Part shown: piece by piece, positions 7,771-16,254 of the stretch
How positions within the stretch are numbered: position 1 is the stretch's first letter
Layout: every line of letters begins with the position of its first letter
DNA from: CAXRDE01 sp964229355
GTDB lineage: Bacteria; Cyanobacteriota; Sericytochromatia; UBA7694
NCBI GenBank assembly: GCA_964229355.1
Contig: CAXRDE010000005.1
Span: 1 to 64,000 of the forward strand
DNA: 64,000 bases
Direction of reading: 5' to 3'
Made by a program: the position numbers and the translations under genes
The notes under the pieces: generated by a model
The model's input: the letters and a program-made list of their open reading frames with translations, nothing else
Database searches by the model: none
Told to the model about the DNA's origin: nothing

Positions 7771-8910
7771 GTGATTACCCTGCCCGCTGAACACACCAAA
7801 TGGACCCATATTCACCTGGGCGCCTTGCGACACAATGTGCGGCACCTGCGCAGTTGCGCCCCTCAGGCCCATCTGATGGGCGTGGTTAAAGCCAATGCCT
7901 ATGGCCACAATATTGACGTGGTGGTGCCGGCGTTGGCCGCAGAAGGCATTCAACACTTTGGTGTGGCGACCCTGGCAGAGGCCCTGAGTCTCAAAACCCT
8001 GCTGGCCTACGCGCCTCCCGCCATGATTCTGGTGCTGGGGGCCATGCCTACCCATCAATATGCCCGGGCCATTAGCGAAAACCTGCAGTTTATGCTGCAC
8101 ACCCCTGAAGACTTACCGCTGATTGCACAGCTGGCTCGCACCCACCAACAGCGGGCCCGCCTGCACCTTAAAATTGATACCGGCATGGGCCGGGTGGGCT
8201 TTTTGCCCCGAGATTTAGCTCAGGTCCTGAACGCCTGTCAACGCTACGCTAAATTTATTGACGTGGTGGGCGTTTGCTCTCACCTGGCCACCGCCGATGA
8301 CGACAATCAAACCCATGCCTTGCACCAAATTGAGCAATTTGCCCAATGTCGTACCCAGTGTGAAGCCCACCCTTTGTTTCAAGCGCAGCGTCCGCTCTTT
8401 CATTTGGCCAATAGCGACGGTTGTCTACGCTTTCCTGAAAGCCATCACGACATGGTGCGCCCGGGCATTGCCTTGTATGGCTACACCGGCATTGAAGCCT
8501 GTCAAAAAGACCTGCGTCCCGTGCTGTCCCTGCACAGCCAGATTGTGCAGCGTCGGCGAGTGCCTGCGGGTCACCCCATTGGGTATGGCAAGACGTTTAT
8601 TACCCAACGCGAGAGCGAGTTGGCCCTGGTGTCTATTGGTTACGAAGACGGCGTGCCGCGCAATTTGTCGAATCGCTTTAACATGGCCTATGGTGAGGCC
8701 ATATTGCCGGTGTTGGGGCGTGTGTCGATGGATCAATGCGTGGTGGACCTCACCGACTTAAGGGAAGATTTGCCCCGCGTGGGGGAATTTTTAACACTGC
8801 TGAGTGAAGAGCTACCCGCCTACATTTGGGCAGAGCGCTTACAGACCATTCCCTACGAAATTCTCACCAGTCTGGGCCAGCGTTTACCGCGTATTCCCAT
8901 TCCGGCCTGA
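7771..8910 (+). CDS. alr: Alanine racemase
   Basis: 379 residues from GTG 7771. Interconverts L- and D-alanine for peptidoglycan precursors, using pyridoxal phosphate. The PLP lysine is Lys40 in VVKANAYGHN; the catalytic tyrosine is Tyr291 in IGYEDG; the KIDTGMGRVGF and HLANSDG segments are also conserved. Length is normal. It starts 6 bases after the CsgG-like gene. Confidence 0.97.
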   Translation: MITLPAEHTKWTHIHLGALRHNVRHLRSCAPQAHLMGVVKANAYGHNIDVVVPALAAEGIQHFGVATLAEALSLKTLLAYAPPAMILVLGAMPTHQYARAISENLQFMLHTPEDLPLIAQLARTHQQRARLHLKIDTGMGRVGFLPRDLAQVLNACQRYAKFIDVVGVCSHLATADDDNQTHALHQIEQFAQCRTQCEAHPLFQAQRPLFHLANSDGCLRFPESHHDMVRPGIALYGYTGIEACQKDLRPVLSLHSQIVQRRRVPAGHPIGYGKTFITQRESELALVSIGYEDGVPRNLSNRFNMAYGEAILPVLGRVSMDQCVVDLTDLREDLPRVGEFLTLLSEELPAYIWAERLQTIPYEILTSLGQRLPRIPIPA

Positions 8911-8923
8911 GCCCCGCGTGCAT

Positions 8924-8951
8924 TTGGGCAAGGTGTTAAAAGTGGTACAAT
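8924..8951 (+). promoter_or_regulatory. Probable promoter of P5C dehydrogenase
   Basis: TTGGGC at 8924-8929 and TACAAT at 8946-8951 with a 16-base spacer, followed by AAGGAG ahead of ATG 8986. Confidence 0.5.
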
Positions 8952-8985
8952 ACCGCTCAAACACCTGCAAGGAGCATTTCAACCC

Positions 8986-10542
8986 ATGGCAAACACCCTT
9001 ACTGCCTTTCAAAACGAACCCTTTACCGACTTTGAAGCCACCGACAATCGCGAACGCATGCAAGCCGCTCTCGAAAAAGTCGCCGCTGACTTTGGCAAAA
9101 GCTATCCCATGATCATTGATGGCGAAGCCGTTACCGTCGCAGAACAGTTTTCGAGCTATAACCCCTGCCAAAAAGACCAGGAACTGGCCTTTTTTCAAAA
9201 AGGAACCCGCGAGCACGCCGTTCAGGCCATCGAATCCGCTCACAAACATTTCGCCACCTGGTCCAAAACCACCGCCACCGAGCGGGCGGACTACCTGCTC
9301 AAAGGAGCCGCCAAAATGCGCGAGCAAAAATTTGAGCTGGCTGCCACCATGGTTTACGAAGTGGGCAAAAGCTGGGCCGAAGCGGACGGTGACGTGGCTG
9401 AAGCCATTGACTTTTTAGAGTTCTACGCCCGCGAAATGCTGCGTTTAGACAAACCCCAACCCCTGACCCCCTACCCTGGCGAAGAGAATAGCTATGTGTA
9501 CCAGGCCATGGGCGTGGGCGCGATTATTCCCCCCTGGAACTTTCCGCTGGCTATTTTGGCGGGTATGACCACCTCTGCCATTGTGACCGGCAATACCGCC
9601 GTATTAAAACCCGCCGAAGAGGCCATGCTCATTGGCTGGAAATTTATGGAAATCATGGAATCTGTGGGTCTACCCAAAGGCGTGATTCAGTTTATTACCG
9701 GCGACGGCGCGGAGCTGGGCCAGGAAATGGTGCAAAACCCCCTCACCCGTTTTATTAACTTCACGGGCTCTATGCAGGTGGGCCTGCTGATCAACGAACA
9801 GGCCGCCAGGCGCACGCCGGGTCAAAAATGGATCAAACGGGTGATTGCCGAAATGGGCGGCAAAGACGCCATTGTGGCCGATGAAACCGCGGATCCTGAA
9901 GATGTGGCCACCGGTATTGTGGCCTCAGCCTTTGGCTTTCAGGGCCAAAAGTGCTCAGCCTGTTCACGGGCCATTATTCATGAGGCCATTTATGACGAAG
10001 TGCTCGACAAAGTAGCGGCCAAAACCTTAGACCTCAAGGTGGGCAATGTAGAAGACCGCAGCATGTTTATGGGCGCCGTCATCAATCAGGAGTCCGAAGA
10101 CAAAGTCTTAAAATACATTGAAATCGGCAAACAAGAAGGCCGTCTGGTGGTGGGTGGTGAAAAGCTCTCCGATCAGGGACACTTTATTGCACCCACCGTT
10201 TTTGCAGATATTGCCCCCGATGCCAAACTCGCCCAGGACGAGATCTTTGGCCCTGTGGTGGCCTTTATTAAAGCCAAAGATTTTGAAGATGCCCTCGCCA
10301 TTGCCAATAACACCGATTACGGCTTAACCGGTGCGCTGTACTCTCAAGACGAAAGCCGTCTGGAGCGGGCCAAAGCAGACTTTTTTGTGGGCAATTTGTA
10401 CCTGAACCGCAAATGTACCGGAGCCCTGGTAGACGTGCATCCTTTTGGCGGTTTTAACCTTTCTGGCACCGACTCCAAAGCCGGAGGTCGCGATTATCTG
10501 CACCACTTCTTACAGGCAAAATCCATTAGCCGTAAGATTTAA
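8986..10542 (+). CDS. rocA: L-glutamate gamma-semialdehyde (P5C) dehydrogenase
   Basis: 518 residues, matching the RocA-type single-function enzyme. Oxidises glutamate semialdehyde to glutamate with NAD+ in proline breakdown. Seen: the PWNFP cofactor motif near residue 183, the general base Glu289 in AEMGGKDA, and the catalytic Cys323 in GQKCSACSR. No proline dehydrogenase is next to it; it appears to be a single-gene transcript with its own promoter and a perfect terminator after the stop. Confidence 0.95.
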   Translation: MANTLTAFQNEPFTDFEATDNRERMQAALEKVAADFGKSYPMIIDGEAVTVAEQFSSYNPCQKDQELAFFQKGTREHAVQAIESAHKHFATWSKTTATERADYLLKGAAKMREQKFELAATMVYEVGKSWAEADGDVAEAIDFLEFYAREMLRLDKPQPLTPYPGEENSYVYQAMGVGAIIPPWNFPLAILAGMTTSAIVTGNTAVLKPAEEAMLIGWKFMEIMESVGLPKGVIQFITGDGAELGQEMVQNPLTRFINFTGSMQVGLLINEQAARRTPGQKWIKRVIAEMGGKDAIVADETADPEDVATGIVASAFGFQGQKCSACSRAIIHEAIYDEVLDKVAAKTLDLKVGNVEDRSMFMGAVINQESEDKVLKYIEIGKQEGRLVVGGEKLSDQGHFIAPTVFADIAPDAKLAQDEIFGPVVAFIKAKDFEDALAIANNTDYGLTGALYSQDESRLERAKADFFVGNLYLNRKCTGALVDVHPFGGFNLSGTDSKAGGRDYLHHFLQAKSISRKI

Positions 10543-10550
10543 GCTTTTTC

Positions 10551-10586
10551 ACCCGTAGTGCCCAAAAGCACTACGGGTATTTCTTT
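10551..10586 (+). terminator. Intrinsic terminator after P5C dehydrogenase
   Basis: A perfect 11-bp stem (10551-10561 with 10568-10578), 6-base loop, then ATTTCTTT. Lies 8 bases after the stop codon. Confidence 0.85.
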
Positions 10587-10603
10587 ACGAAAGCAGACCC
10601 TTG

Positions 10604-11119
10604 ATGAAGGTATTCGGCACCATTGCACTCGCCCTGAGCAGCTTATTACTCCTGAGTCCCACAGTTCTGGCGGCTCAGCCTCAGCCCGTGACCCAAACCC
10701 AGTCTTCTCACAATCAGACAGAGGCCAGACAGGCCGCCGAAGCGCTATTCAAAGCGCTGGATTACGCCAAAAGCTACGACGAAACCATTCAACGCCTGGT
10801 GGATAGCCAAATTCAGCAAATGCCTGTTCTGGCCCCTTATAAACCCGAGATGCTGGCTTTTTTAAACAAATACATGTCCTGGGACAGCATCAAAGAGGAA
10901 GTCATTGTGATGTACAGTGAAACCTTTACCGCCCAGGAACTGCGCGAGCTTGCCGCCTTTTACCAAACGCCCCTCGGTAAAAAAGCCCTTAAAAAAATGC
11001 CTGGGCTGGTGGCCCGAGGTGCAGCCCTGGGACAGCAACGGGTTCAGGCCCACGAAGCCGAATTCGAAGCCATGATCGAACAGGCCCGAAAAACCCGCAA
11101 CATCCAGGAAACCCCCTGA
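10604..11119 (+). CDS. DUF2059-domain secreted protein
   Basis: 171 residues from ATG 10604. A signal peptide (about 1-24, ending VLAA) is followed by a helical DUF2059 domain with its typical ETFTAQELRELAAFYQTPLGKK segment near residue 105. Function of the family is unknown; members are periplasmic. The stop is 2 bases from the Rieske gene, suggesting one transcript. Confidence 0.85.
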   Translation: MKVFGTIALALSSLLLLSPTVLAAQPQPVTQTQSSHNQTEARQAAEALFKALDYAKSYDETIQRLVDSQIQQMPVLAPYKPEMLAFLNKYMSWDSIKEEVIVMYSETFTAQELRELAAFYQTPLGKKALKKMPGLVARGAALGQQRVQAHEAEFEAMIEQARKTRNIQETP

Positions 11120-11121
11120 GC

Positions 11122-12090
11122 ATGTGGTTGCAAAACCACTGGTACGCGGTGTTAGACAGCAACGAACTCAAACAAGGTCCTGTTAAAGCAGAACGCCTGG
11201 GCGAGTTCCTGGTGTTTTGGCGAGACAGCCAGGGCAAAGCCCATGTACAACAGGACCGCTGTCCTCATTTGGGTGCTAGCCTGAGCCAGGGCAACATTCA
11301 AAACAATTGTTTGGTGTGCCCCTTTCATGGCTTTGCCTTTGACGCTGAAGGCCAGTGTCAGCGTATTCCCGCCAATGGTCCCCAGGGCAAGATTCCACCC
11401 CAGCTCACCGTGCACACCTACCCCAGTCAAGAAAAACACGGCCTAATTTGGATCTGGTACGGTGAGGCACCGCCCACCCCAGAGCCTCCTTTTTTTGAAG
11501 AGCTAAAACCTTTACATTACGGTACCCTTACCGATCAATGGCCGGTACACATCAGCCGCGCCATCGAAAATCAACTGGACAGCGCCCACCTGCCTTTTGT
11601 CCACCATAACACCATCGGACGACGTCTTTCGCCCTTTATGCAGGGCCCTTATGTCGAAGCCGATGCCGCAGGCATTCAGGTGTGGAACTTTCAGCACTTA
11701 GATGCCGACAAACAGCTGAGCCAGCAAGAGCTTAAAGGCCATATCAAGGGCAGAGCCCCGGCATTGGTACTGCTGTTTCCGGGAATTTGGCGTTTAAAAA
11801 TCAGTGAAGGGTTTTACCAGTTTATTGCTTTTGTGCCCGTCAACGCCACCACCACCCATTATTACTTACGCCACTATCGCAATTGGAAAGTCCCGCTTGT
11901 CGACAGCCTGGTGTCCAAAGCCATGTCTTTGAGTAACCGCATCATTTTAAATCAGGATAAGCGGGTAGTGTGCGCCCAGTTGCCTATTAACAGTGCTGAG
12001 GCAGAGCACGAACATCTGATTGGTGCCGATCGTGCCATTGCGCAGTTTCGCCGTTGGGTGCGTCACGCCCAGGACGAAGGACAATCATAG
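11122..12090 (+). CDS. Rieske-type mononuclear iron oxygenase, alpha subunit-like
   Basis: 322 residues. The N-terminal Rieske domain holds a [2Fe-2S] cluster through Cys47-x-His49 (CPHLG) and Cys66-x-x-His69 (CPFHG). The catalytic domain has the iron site ENQLDSAHLPFVHH with Asp153, His156 and His161. This layout fits the vanillate demethylase/pheophorbide oxygenase branch of ring-hydroxylating oxygenases rather than the larger dioxygenases. No ferredoxin reductase partner is adjacent. It starts 2 bases after the DUF2059 gene. Substrate unknown. Confidence 0.88.
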   Translation: MWLQNHWYAVLDSNELKQGPVKAERLGEFLVFWRDSQGKAHVQQDRCPHLGASLSQGNIQNNCLVCPFHGFAFDAEGQCQRIPANGPQGKIPPQLTVHTYPSQEKHGLIWIWYGEAPPTPEPPFFEELKPLHYGTLTDQWPVHISRAIENQLDSAHLPFVHHNTIGRRLSPFMQGPYVEADAAGIQVWNFQHLDADKQLSQQELKGHIKGRAPALVLLFPGIWRLKISEGFYQFIAFVPVNATTTHYYLRHYRNWKVPLVDSLVSKAMSLSNRIILNQDKRVVCAQLPINSAEAEHEHLIGADRAIAQFRRWVRHAQDEGQS

Positions 12091-12092
12091 AC

Positions 12093-12122
12093 TTGTCTAA
12101 AGCCTAAGCTTTCGGTTTTAAT
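12093..12122 (+). promoter_or_regulatory. Possible promoter of the unknown gene at 12129
   Basis: TTGTCT at 12093-12098 and TTTAAT at 12117-12122 with an 18-base spacer. The start codon follows 6 bases later, which would leave almost no leader, so the assignment is tentative. Confidence 0.3.
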
Positions 12123-12128
12123 AGGGTT

Positions 12129-12680
12129 ATGATCGAACGTCTTTTGCGCATGCAAACCATTGATGGCCCTTACCTGGGGCCCGCGCGTCCTCCGGAGGCT
12201 TCCCCCGCCACACCCCGTGCGGTGTTTCAGCTGCCTGAGGCAAAAACCCCTCCGGTACCGTCTGCCAAACTCCAATCTCTGGGCCAACAACTGCATGTGC
12301 AACAGGCCCACAACACGGTGGCCTCACAACAACGCAGCATGCAGCATAGCGTTCAACACATTGCCCGGCAGACCCTACAACCCGCCACCCTGCAATCGCT
12401 CCAACAGCATGGTGTGAGCTCAGTATTGGGGCTATCAGCCCAGGAACTGTTTTTATTGAGCCTGCTCAAACCCCAAAGCGAGGGTAAATCCCTCACCGGT
12501 CAGGAGCAATGGGTCCCCAATGCCAGTGCACAGCTCTCTTTCATTCACACGCCCCGCACCTTTTTGCACACCTTGCCCAGGGCCCGCCAACTGCGCCTGC
12601 GGGGCCTATCCTTTATGACCTTCCGCTTTCAATGGGAATCCGATGAAGCCGCGCCCGATGAAGCGGGCATGCTAAAATGA
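12129..12680 (+). CDS. Unknown protein, Gln/His/Pro-rich
   Basis: 183 residues with no recognised family. The first half is rich in Pro and Gln and probably disordered; residues about 50-110 look helical and amphipathic with many Gln; the C-terminal third contains hydrophobic and basic residues (RARQLRLRGL). No signal peptide or membrane helix. The ribosome site is weak (AGGG); a second in-frame ATG at 12150 is possible. Codon use matches its neighbours, which supports a real gene. Confidence 0.55.
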   Translation: MIERLLRMQTIDGPYLGPARPPEASPATPRAVFQLPEAKTPPVPSAKLQSLGQQLHVQQAHNTVASQQRSMQHSVQHIARQTLQPATLQSLQQHGVSSVLGLSAQELFLLSLLKPQSEGKSLTGQEQWVPNASAQLSFIHTPRTFLHTLPRARQLRLRGLSFMTFRFQWESDEAAPDEAGMLK

Positions 12681-12725
12681 TGCCGTTTCCACACCAGGAT
12701 TTTTTTGAATAAAGGCGGCGGCTTC

Positions 12726-14825
12726 ATGACCGGTAAAAAAAGCTTTCTTACAGGACTGTGTCTTGTGTTAAGCCTCTTTTTATTTGGTCCTTCGGCCATG
12801 GCCCAAATTCCAGGCCTGGACAGCATTGATACCGGCGGCACCCAGAGTAAACTGCCCGAGATTCAGTTTGTTAACCCACAAACCAGCGAAGAAACCCAGG
12901 AAGAAGTGAAGGCGATCCGCTCTCTGTTTGACCGCCAGCCCTGGCAGTTCAATGCAGACACCCTGCGTGAAGCCTGGGACGACATTCAGTCGGTGCCCCA
13001 GGAATTCCAAAAAATCACCCAATTGATTCAAACCCCTGAAGTCCCTAACGCCTGGATTGCCAGCTTTGCGGTGGGCCTGGTGCTCTTTTTTGTTCTCAGC
13101 TATTGGAGCGATCGTCGACTGGCCCTGGCAGCCAGCCAGCTCATGCAATGGATGCCTGTGGCCTGGCCCTTTTGGCTGCGGCGACTGTGCAAAATGTTGC
13201 TGGTGGTGGCCAGCCGCCTGATTTTTCCAGCGTTACTGCTACTGATTTTACGACTAACCTGGAGCGCATTTCCCGGAGACGCCCTGTATTTTCCATTGCT
13301 GATTAAAGGGGCTTTGCTATTTTTGGCCTATCGGGGCGGCCAGACCTTATTGCACGAAATTCTATACACTGAGCGCAGTCATTTGCTCGAAAATGCAGAC
13401 GAGCGCGTGGCGCAGCGCATTTACCGACGCACCCATTATTTCTTAGGTTTTACGGTCCTGATTTGGTTTGGTATTTTCGTTTTTCAGGCCCTGGCATACC
13501 GCCCTGATTTTATTGAGCTGCTCTATTTTATCTACTCACTGAGCTTGTTTAGCTTTGCCGCCTATCTGCTGTCCCGTAAAAGTGAAGTGTTTTCGCTCTT
13601 GCCGGACATCAATGAACCGGTGTATCAGCGTTTTGTATTTTTTCTACGCCGCTTTTATACCTATGTAAGCGCTTTTTGCTTGATCCTGGGCTTGCTGTGG
13701 CTCAGCGGGTACCGTCCGCTGGTCAACATGCTCTTCTTGCGATCCTGGGCCATTATTGGCTTAATTCTGGGGGTACGTCTCTTGCATCGGGTGCTGGGGC
13801 ATGGCCTCAACCATTATTTTAAGCAAGAGGTTCATCCCGAACAAAAATTAGTACCCGCTATTTTACAAAGCGCAACCGTGGTCGAAACCCTGTTGCTTTT
13901 TCACGGCGTTTTGGCGCTACTGGGCCTGCGGGATCCTTTTATTACCCTGCTTGAACAGCCCATTGCCACCATCGGCAGCAATTCGATCATTAGCGCTTTT
14001 TCTTTTTTAAACGGCATTATTGCCCTGGTGCTGGTGTGGATGATCAGCCGCATTGTACAGGCCTTTTTAGAAGAGCGGGTCTACCCCGCCAACTTCGATG
14101 TGGGCTTAGAGCAAATGATCAACCTGACCGTGTTCTACACCCTGATGATTTTAGGGCTCTTGATCGCCCTGAATATTATTGGTCTGGACCTCTCGGTGTT
14201 CACTATTTTTGCCGGTGCTTTGGCCTTTGGTGTGGGCTTTGGCTTGCAGGGCATTGCCAAAAATTTTGTGAGTGGTCTGATCCTGATTTTTACCGGTCTC
14301 GTTAAAAAGGGCGACTACATCACCGTCTCGGATCACTCGGGGTACATTCAAGACGTCAGCTGGAAAAAGGTTCACCTGCGCACCCCTGATCATGTGGACT
14401 TAATTATTCCCACGGTAGATCTGGTGGAGTCTCCAATTGTGAACTGGAGTTATTCGGGCAATATTGTGCGTATGCATGTGCCTGTTGGGGTCTCGTACCA
14501 GTCAGATATGAATGTGGTGAAAAAGGCCCTGATGGAAGCCGCCAAAGAACATAAAGAGGTCAAAAGTTATCCGGCCCCCGATGTGTGGCTTACAGACTTT
14601 GGCGATAACTCGGTCAACTTTGAATTATTGGTGTGGGTGGACTGTCGCCGCATTACCCTGGCCCGCCTCAAAGGCGAGTTGAACTTTATCATCTGGAACA
14701 AGCTGGCGGATCACCACATCGAAATTCCATTCCCACAACGGGATTTGCACCTGCGTTCGGTGGCCCCTGAGCTGCAACAGTGGATACAGAAAGAGCACCC
14801 GCCAGAAGCGAGTGCTCAGGAATAA
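12726..14825 (+). CDS. MscS-family mechanosensitive channel, large multi-helix type
   Basis: About 699 residues. A signal peptide (ending PSAMA) is followed by a periplasmic stretch with Gln-rich helices, about ten membrane helices and a C-terminal MscS domain: the Gly/Ala-rich pore helix (FAGALAFGVGFGLQGIA), the beta domain (GDYITVSDHSGYI, IPTVDLVESPIVNWS) and the alpha-beta C-terminal region. It resembles the large MscK/YnaI-type channels that release solutes under osmotic shock. I chose ATG 12726, which gives a clean signal peptide; a TTG at 12705 with AGGA before it is also possible. Confidence 0.88.
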   Translation: MTGKKSFLTGLCLVLSLFLFGPSAMAQIPGLDSIDTGGTQSKLPEIQFVNPQTSEETQEEVKAIRSLFDRQPWQFNADTLREAWDDIQSVPQEFQKITQLIQTPEVPNAWIASFAVGLVLFFVLSYWSDRRLALAASQLMQWMPVAWPFWLRRLCKMLLVVASRLIFPALLLLILRLTWSAFPGDALYFPLLIKGALLFLAYRGGQTLLHEILYTERSHLLENADERVAQRIYRRTHYFLGFTVLIWFGIFVFQALAYRPDFIELLYFIYSLSLFSFAAYLLSRKSEVFSLLPDINEPVYQRFVFFLRRFYTYVSAFCLILGLLWLSGYRPLVNMLFLRSWAIIGLILGVRLLHRVLGHGLNHYFKQEVHPEQKLVPAILQSATVVETLLLFHGVLALLGLRDPFITLLEQPIATIGSNSIISAFSFLNGIIALVLVWMISRIVQAFLEERVYPANFDVGLEQMINLTVFYTLMILGLLIALNIIGLDLSVFTIFAGALAFGVGFGLQGIAKNFVSGLILIFTGLVKKGDYITVSDHSGYIQDVSWKKVHLRTPDHVDLIIPTVDLVESPIVNWSYSGNIVRMHVPVGVSYQSDMNVVKKALMEAAKEHKEVKSYPAPDVWLTDFGDNSVNFELLVWVDCRRITLARLKGELNFIIWNKLADHHIEIPFPQRDLHLRSVAPELQQWIQKEHPPEASAQE

Positions 14826-14842
14826 ATCAAAGGGATAAAGGA

Positions 14843-15250
14843 TTAGCGTCCGGGGGGACGGTTACCCGGTGGGGGTCCAGGAGGACGGTTACCACCGGGA
14901 GGTCCTTGCTGTGGACGGGGTGGCCGTCCTGGAGGTGGGCCGCCCTGTGGGCCTGGAGGAGGACCGCCCTGAGGGGCCTGAGCTCCTGTAGCATTTTCTA
15001 CAGACTCAATGGTTCTTAATAAGGCCTCGGCCACTTCTTTACCCAGTGAATAAGGGATAGCAATACGGGTATGTACCGGAACACACTCTTTTTGTAAGGT
15101 ATCGACTTCTTCTTGCATAATAGGGGGCAAGTAGCCGAAATCAATAACCACGTTTTCGCGATCCACGCGGAAACGGAAGAGGTTTGCGGGTTGAGAAAGG
15201 GTATCTAAATCTCTCGCGAGTAAATCATCGGGTGAGAGCGGTTGTACCAT
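14843..15250 (-). CDS. DUF3467-like protein with Pro/Gly-rich tail
   Basis: 135 residues. Residues about 15-85 form a small alpha/beta domain similar to DUF3467: a strand with VVIDFGYLPP, a central THTRIAIP-like strand and a final helix of the type EVAEALLRTIE. Residues 92-135 are an almost pure Gly/Pro/Arg/Gln tail, likely unstructured. The function of the family is unknown. Ends 17 bases from the convergent MscS gene. Confidence 0.7.
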   Translation of the reverse strand: MVQPLSPDDLLARDLDTLSQPANLFRFRVDRENVVIDFGYLPPIMQEEVDTLQKECVPVHTRIAIPYSLGKEVAEALLRTIESVENATGAQAPQGGPPPGPQGGPPPGRPPRPQQGPPGGNRPPGPPPGNRPPGR

Positions 15251-15330
15251 GGATGTCTCCTACCTTAAAATGGAATGCTTCATGCTACCATAGTTAAGCC
15301 CCAGAATCAAATCCCCGGAGTGTAGAGCCC

Positions 15331-15585
15331 ATGGAAGAACTGCACCTTTTCGAGGAGCTGGACGTTCCTGCCCCGGAACCGTCACCCCCCCAAAAAAAGA
15401 AAAAAACACTGCCGGCGGATACCGACCGTGAATTTTGGGAAGATTTAGAGCGGTGGCGCCCCCTGTGCAGTACGGTAGAACAGGAAATTGCTTTTTTGAC
15501 CCGTTATTTAGAACGGTTCAAGTTTGAGGGTGATCGTAAACGTTTGAACACCCTCAAACACTACCTCTATGTGTACGGCGACTAG
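15331..15585 (+). CDS. Small unknown protein
   Basis: 84 residues, not recognised. An acidic N-terminus, a Pro/Lys-rich linker (about 16-28) and two predicted helices with many charged and aromatic residues (EFWEDLERW, then EIAFLTRYLERF). CGGAG precedes the ATG. The stop codon shares the palindrome CTAG at 15582-15585 with the stop of the convergent cytochrome gene, which supports both reading frames. Confidence 0.6.
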   Translation: MEELHLFEELDVPAPEPSPPQKKKKTLPADTDREFWEDLERWRPLCSTVEQEIAFLTRYLERFKFEGDRKRLNTLKHYLYVYGD

Positions 15586-16070
15586 CTCTTTAAGCTCATT
15601 AAGTAGGCCAACAGATCCGCGTACTCCTGAGGGCTCATTTGCGCGTTGAGACCTTTCACCATCATATTGGTGTAGCCTTCCACCAAATAGGCCTCAGGCT
15701 CTTCAATGGACTGCTTCAGATAGGCCATCGCGTCTAAACCTTCCACACGGGTAGCCGCTCGTTCACCAATGCCGTCTAAGGCAGGACCAATCGTCCCTTT
15801 GGCTTCAGGCAGACTCTGAATCGCATGACACGCGGTACACCCGCGGGCAATAAACACCTGAGGCCCGGCTTCAGCGTTACCCGCGGGCAATGCTGCTGCT
15901 TCACTGTGAGCCCCATCGGTACTTTCGGTGTGTTCAGCCACCCCTGAAGGAGGTGTTTGTTCGGTGCTCGACTGCTCAGTACTGGTGCTTTCCTGGGCGG
16001 TTTCTTCTGCTGGACAGGCGCTCAATGCCAATAAGCAACCCATCGCCAGCAACAACTGTGTTATTTTCAT
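15582..16070 (-). CDS. Class I cytochrome c lipoprotein
   Basis: 162 residues. Lipoprotein signal ending LSAC with Cys19, a Ser/Thr/Glu-rich linker (about 20-65), then a single-haem cytochrome domain with CTACH at 78-82 and candidate axial Met136/Met137 in the YTNMM segment. The C-terminal helix MSPQEYADLLAYLMSL is typical. Likely a membrane-tethered electron carrier in the periplasm, perhaps for a terminal oxidase. Confidence 0.92.
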   Translation of the reverse strand: MKITQLLLAMGCLLALSACPAEETAQESTSTEQSSTEQTPPSGVAEHTESTDGAHSEAAALPAGNAEAGPQVFIARGCTACHAIQSLPEAKGTIGPALDGIGERAATRVEGLDAMAYLKQSIEEPEAYLVEGYTNMMVKGLNAQMSPQEYADLLAYLMSLKS

Positions 16071-16197
16071 ACTGAAAATATCCTTTTACTTTGTTGATGC
16101 TCCTACGTTAACACGGACCCCTGCACCTTGCTGTTGATCTGGATCAGGAAAAGGCCAAACTGCCACAAAATGATGCAGGCCACAGCCAAATCTTTGC

Positions 16198-16226
16198 AAA
16201 AAAAAAAGACCGCCAGGAGGGCGGTC
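16198..16226 (-). terminator. Intrinsic terminator after the NHL lipoprotein gene
   Basis: On the minus strand, a perfect 7-bp GC-rich stem (16226-16220 with 16214-16208), 5-base loop, and a run of ten T (16207-16198). Confidence 0.9.
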
Positions 16227-16254
16227 AGCGTAGAGAGTTAAAAAACAAATCGTT

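Noticed and set aside
7207..8100. A 297-codon minus-strand open frame
   Set aside because: It is antisense to the CsgG-like gene and alanine racemase, both clearly recognised; its His/Gly-rich product looks like a shadow translation.
14855..15000. Gly/Pro-encoding low-complexity DNA as a CRISPR or tandem-repeat array
   Set aside because: It is in-frame coding for the DUF3467-like tail and has no regular spacers. No CRISPR array was seen anywhere in the window.
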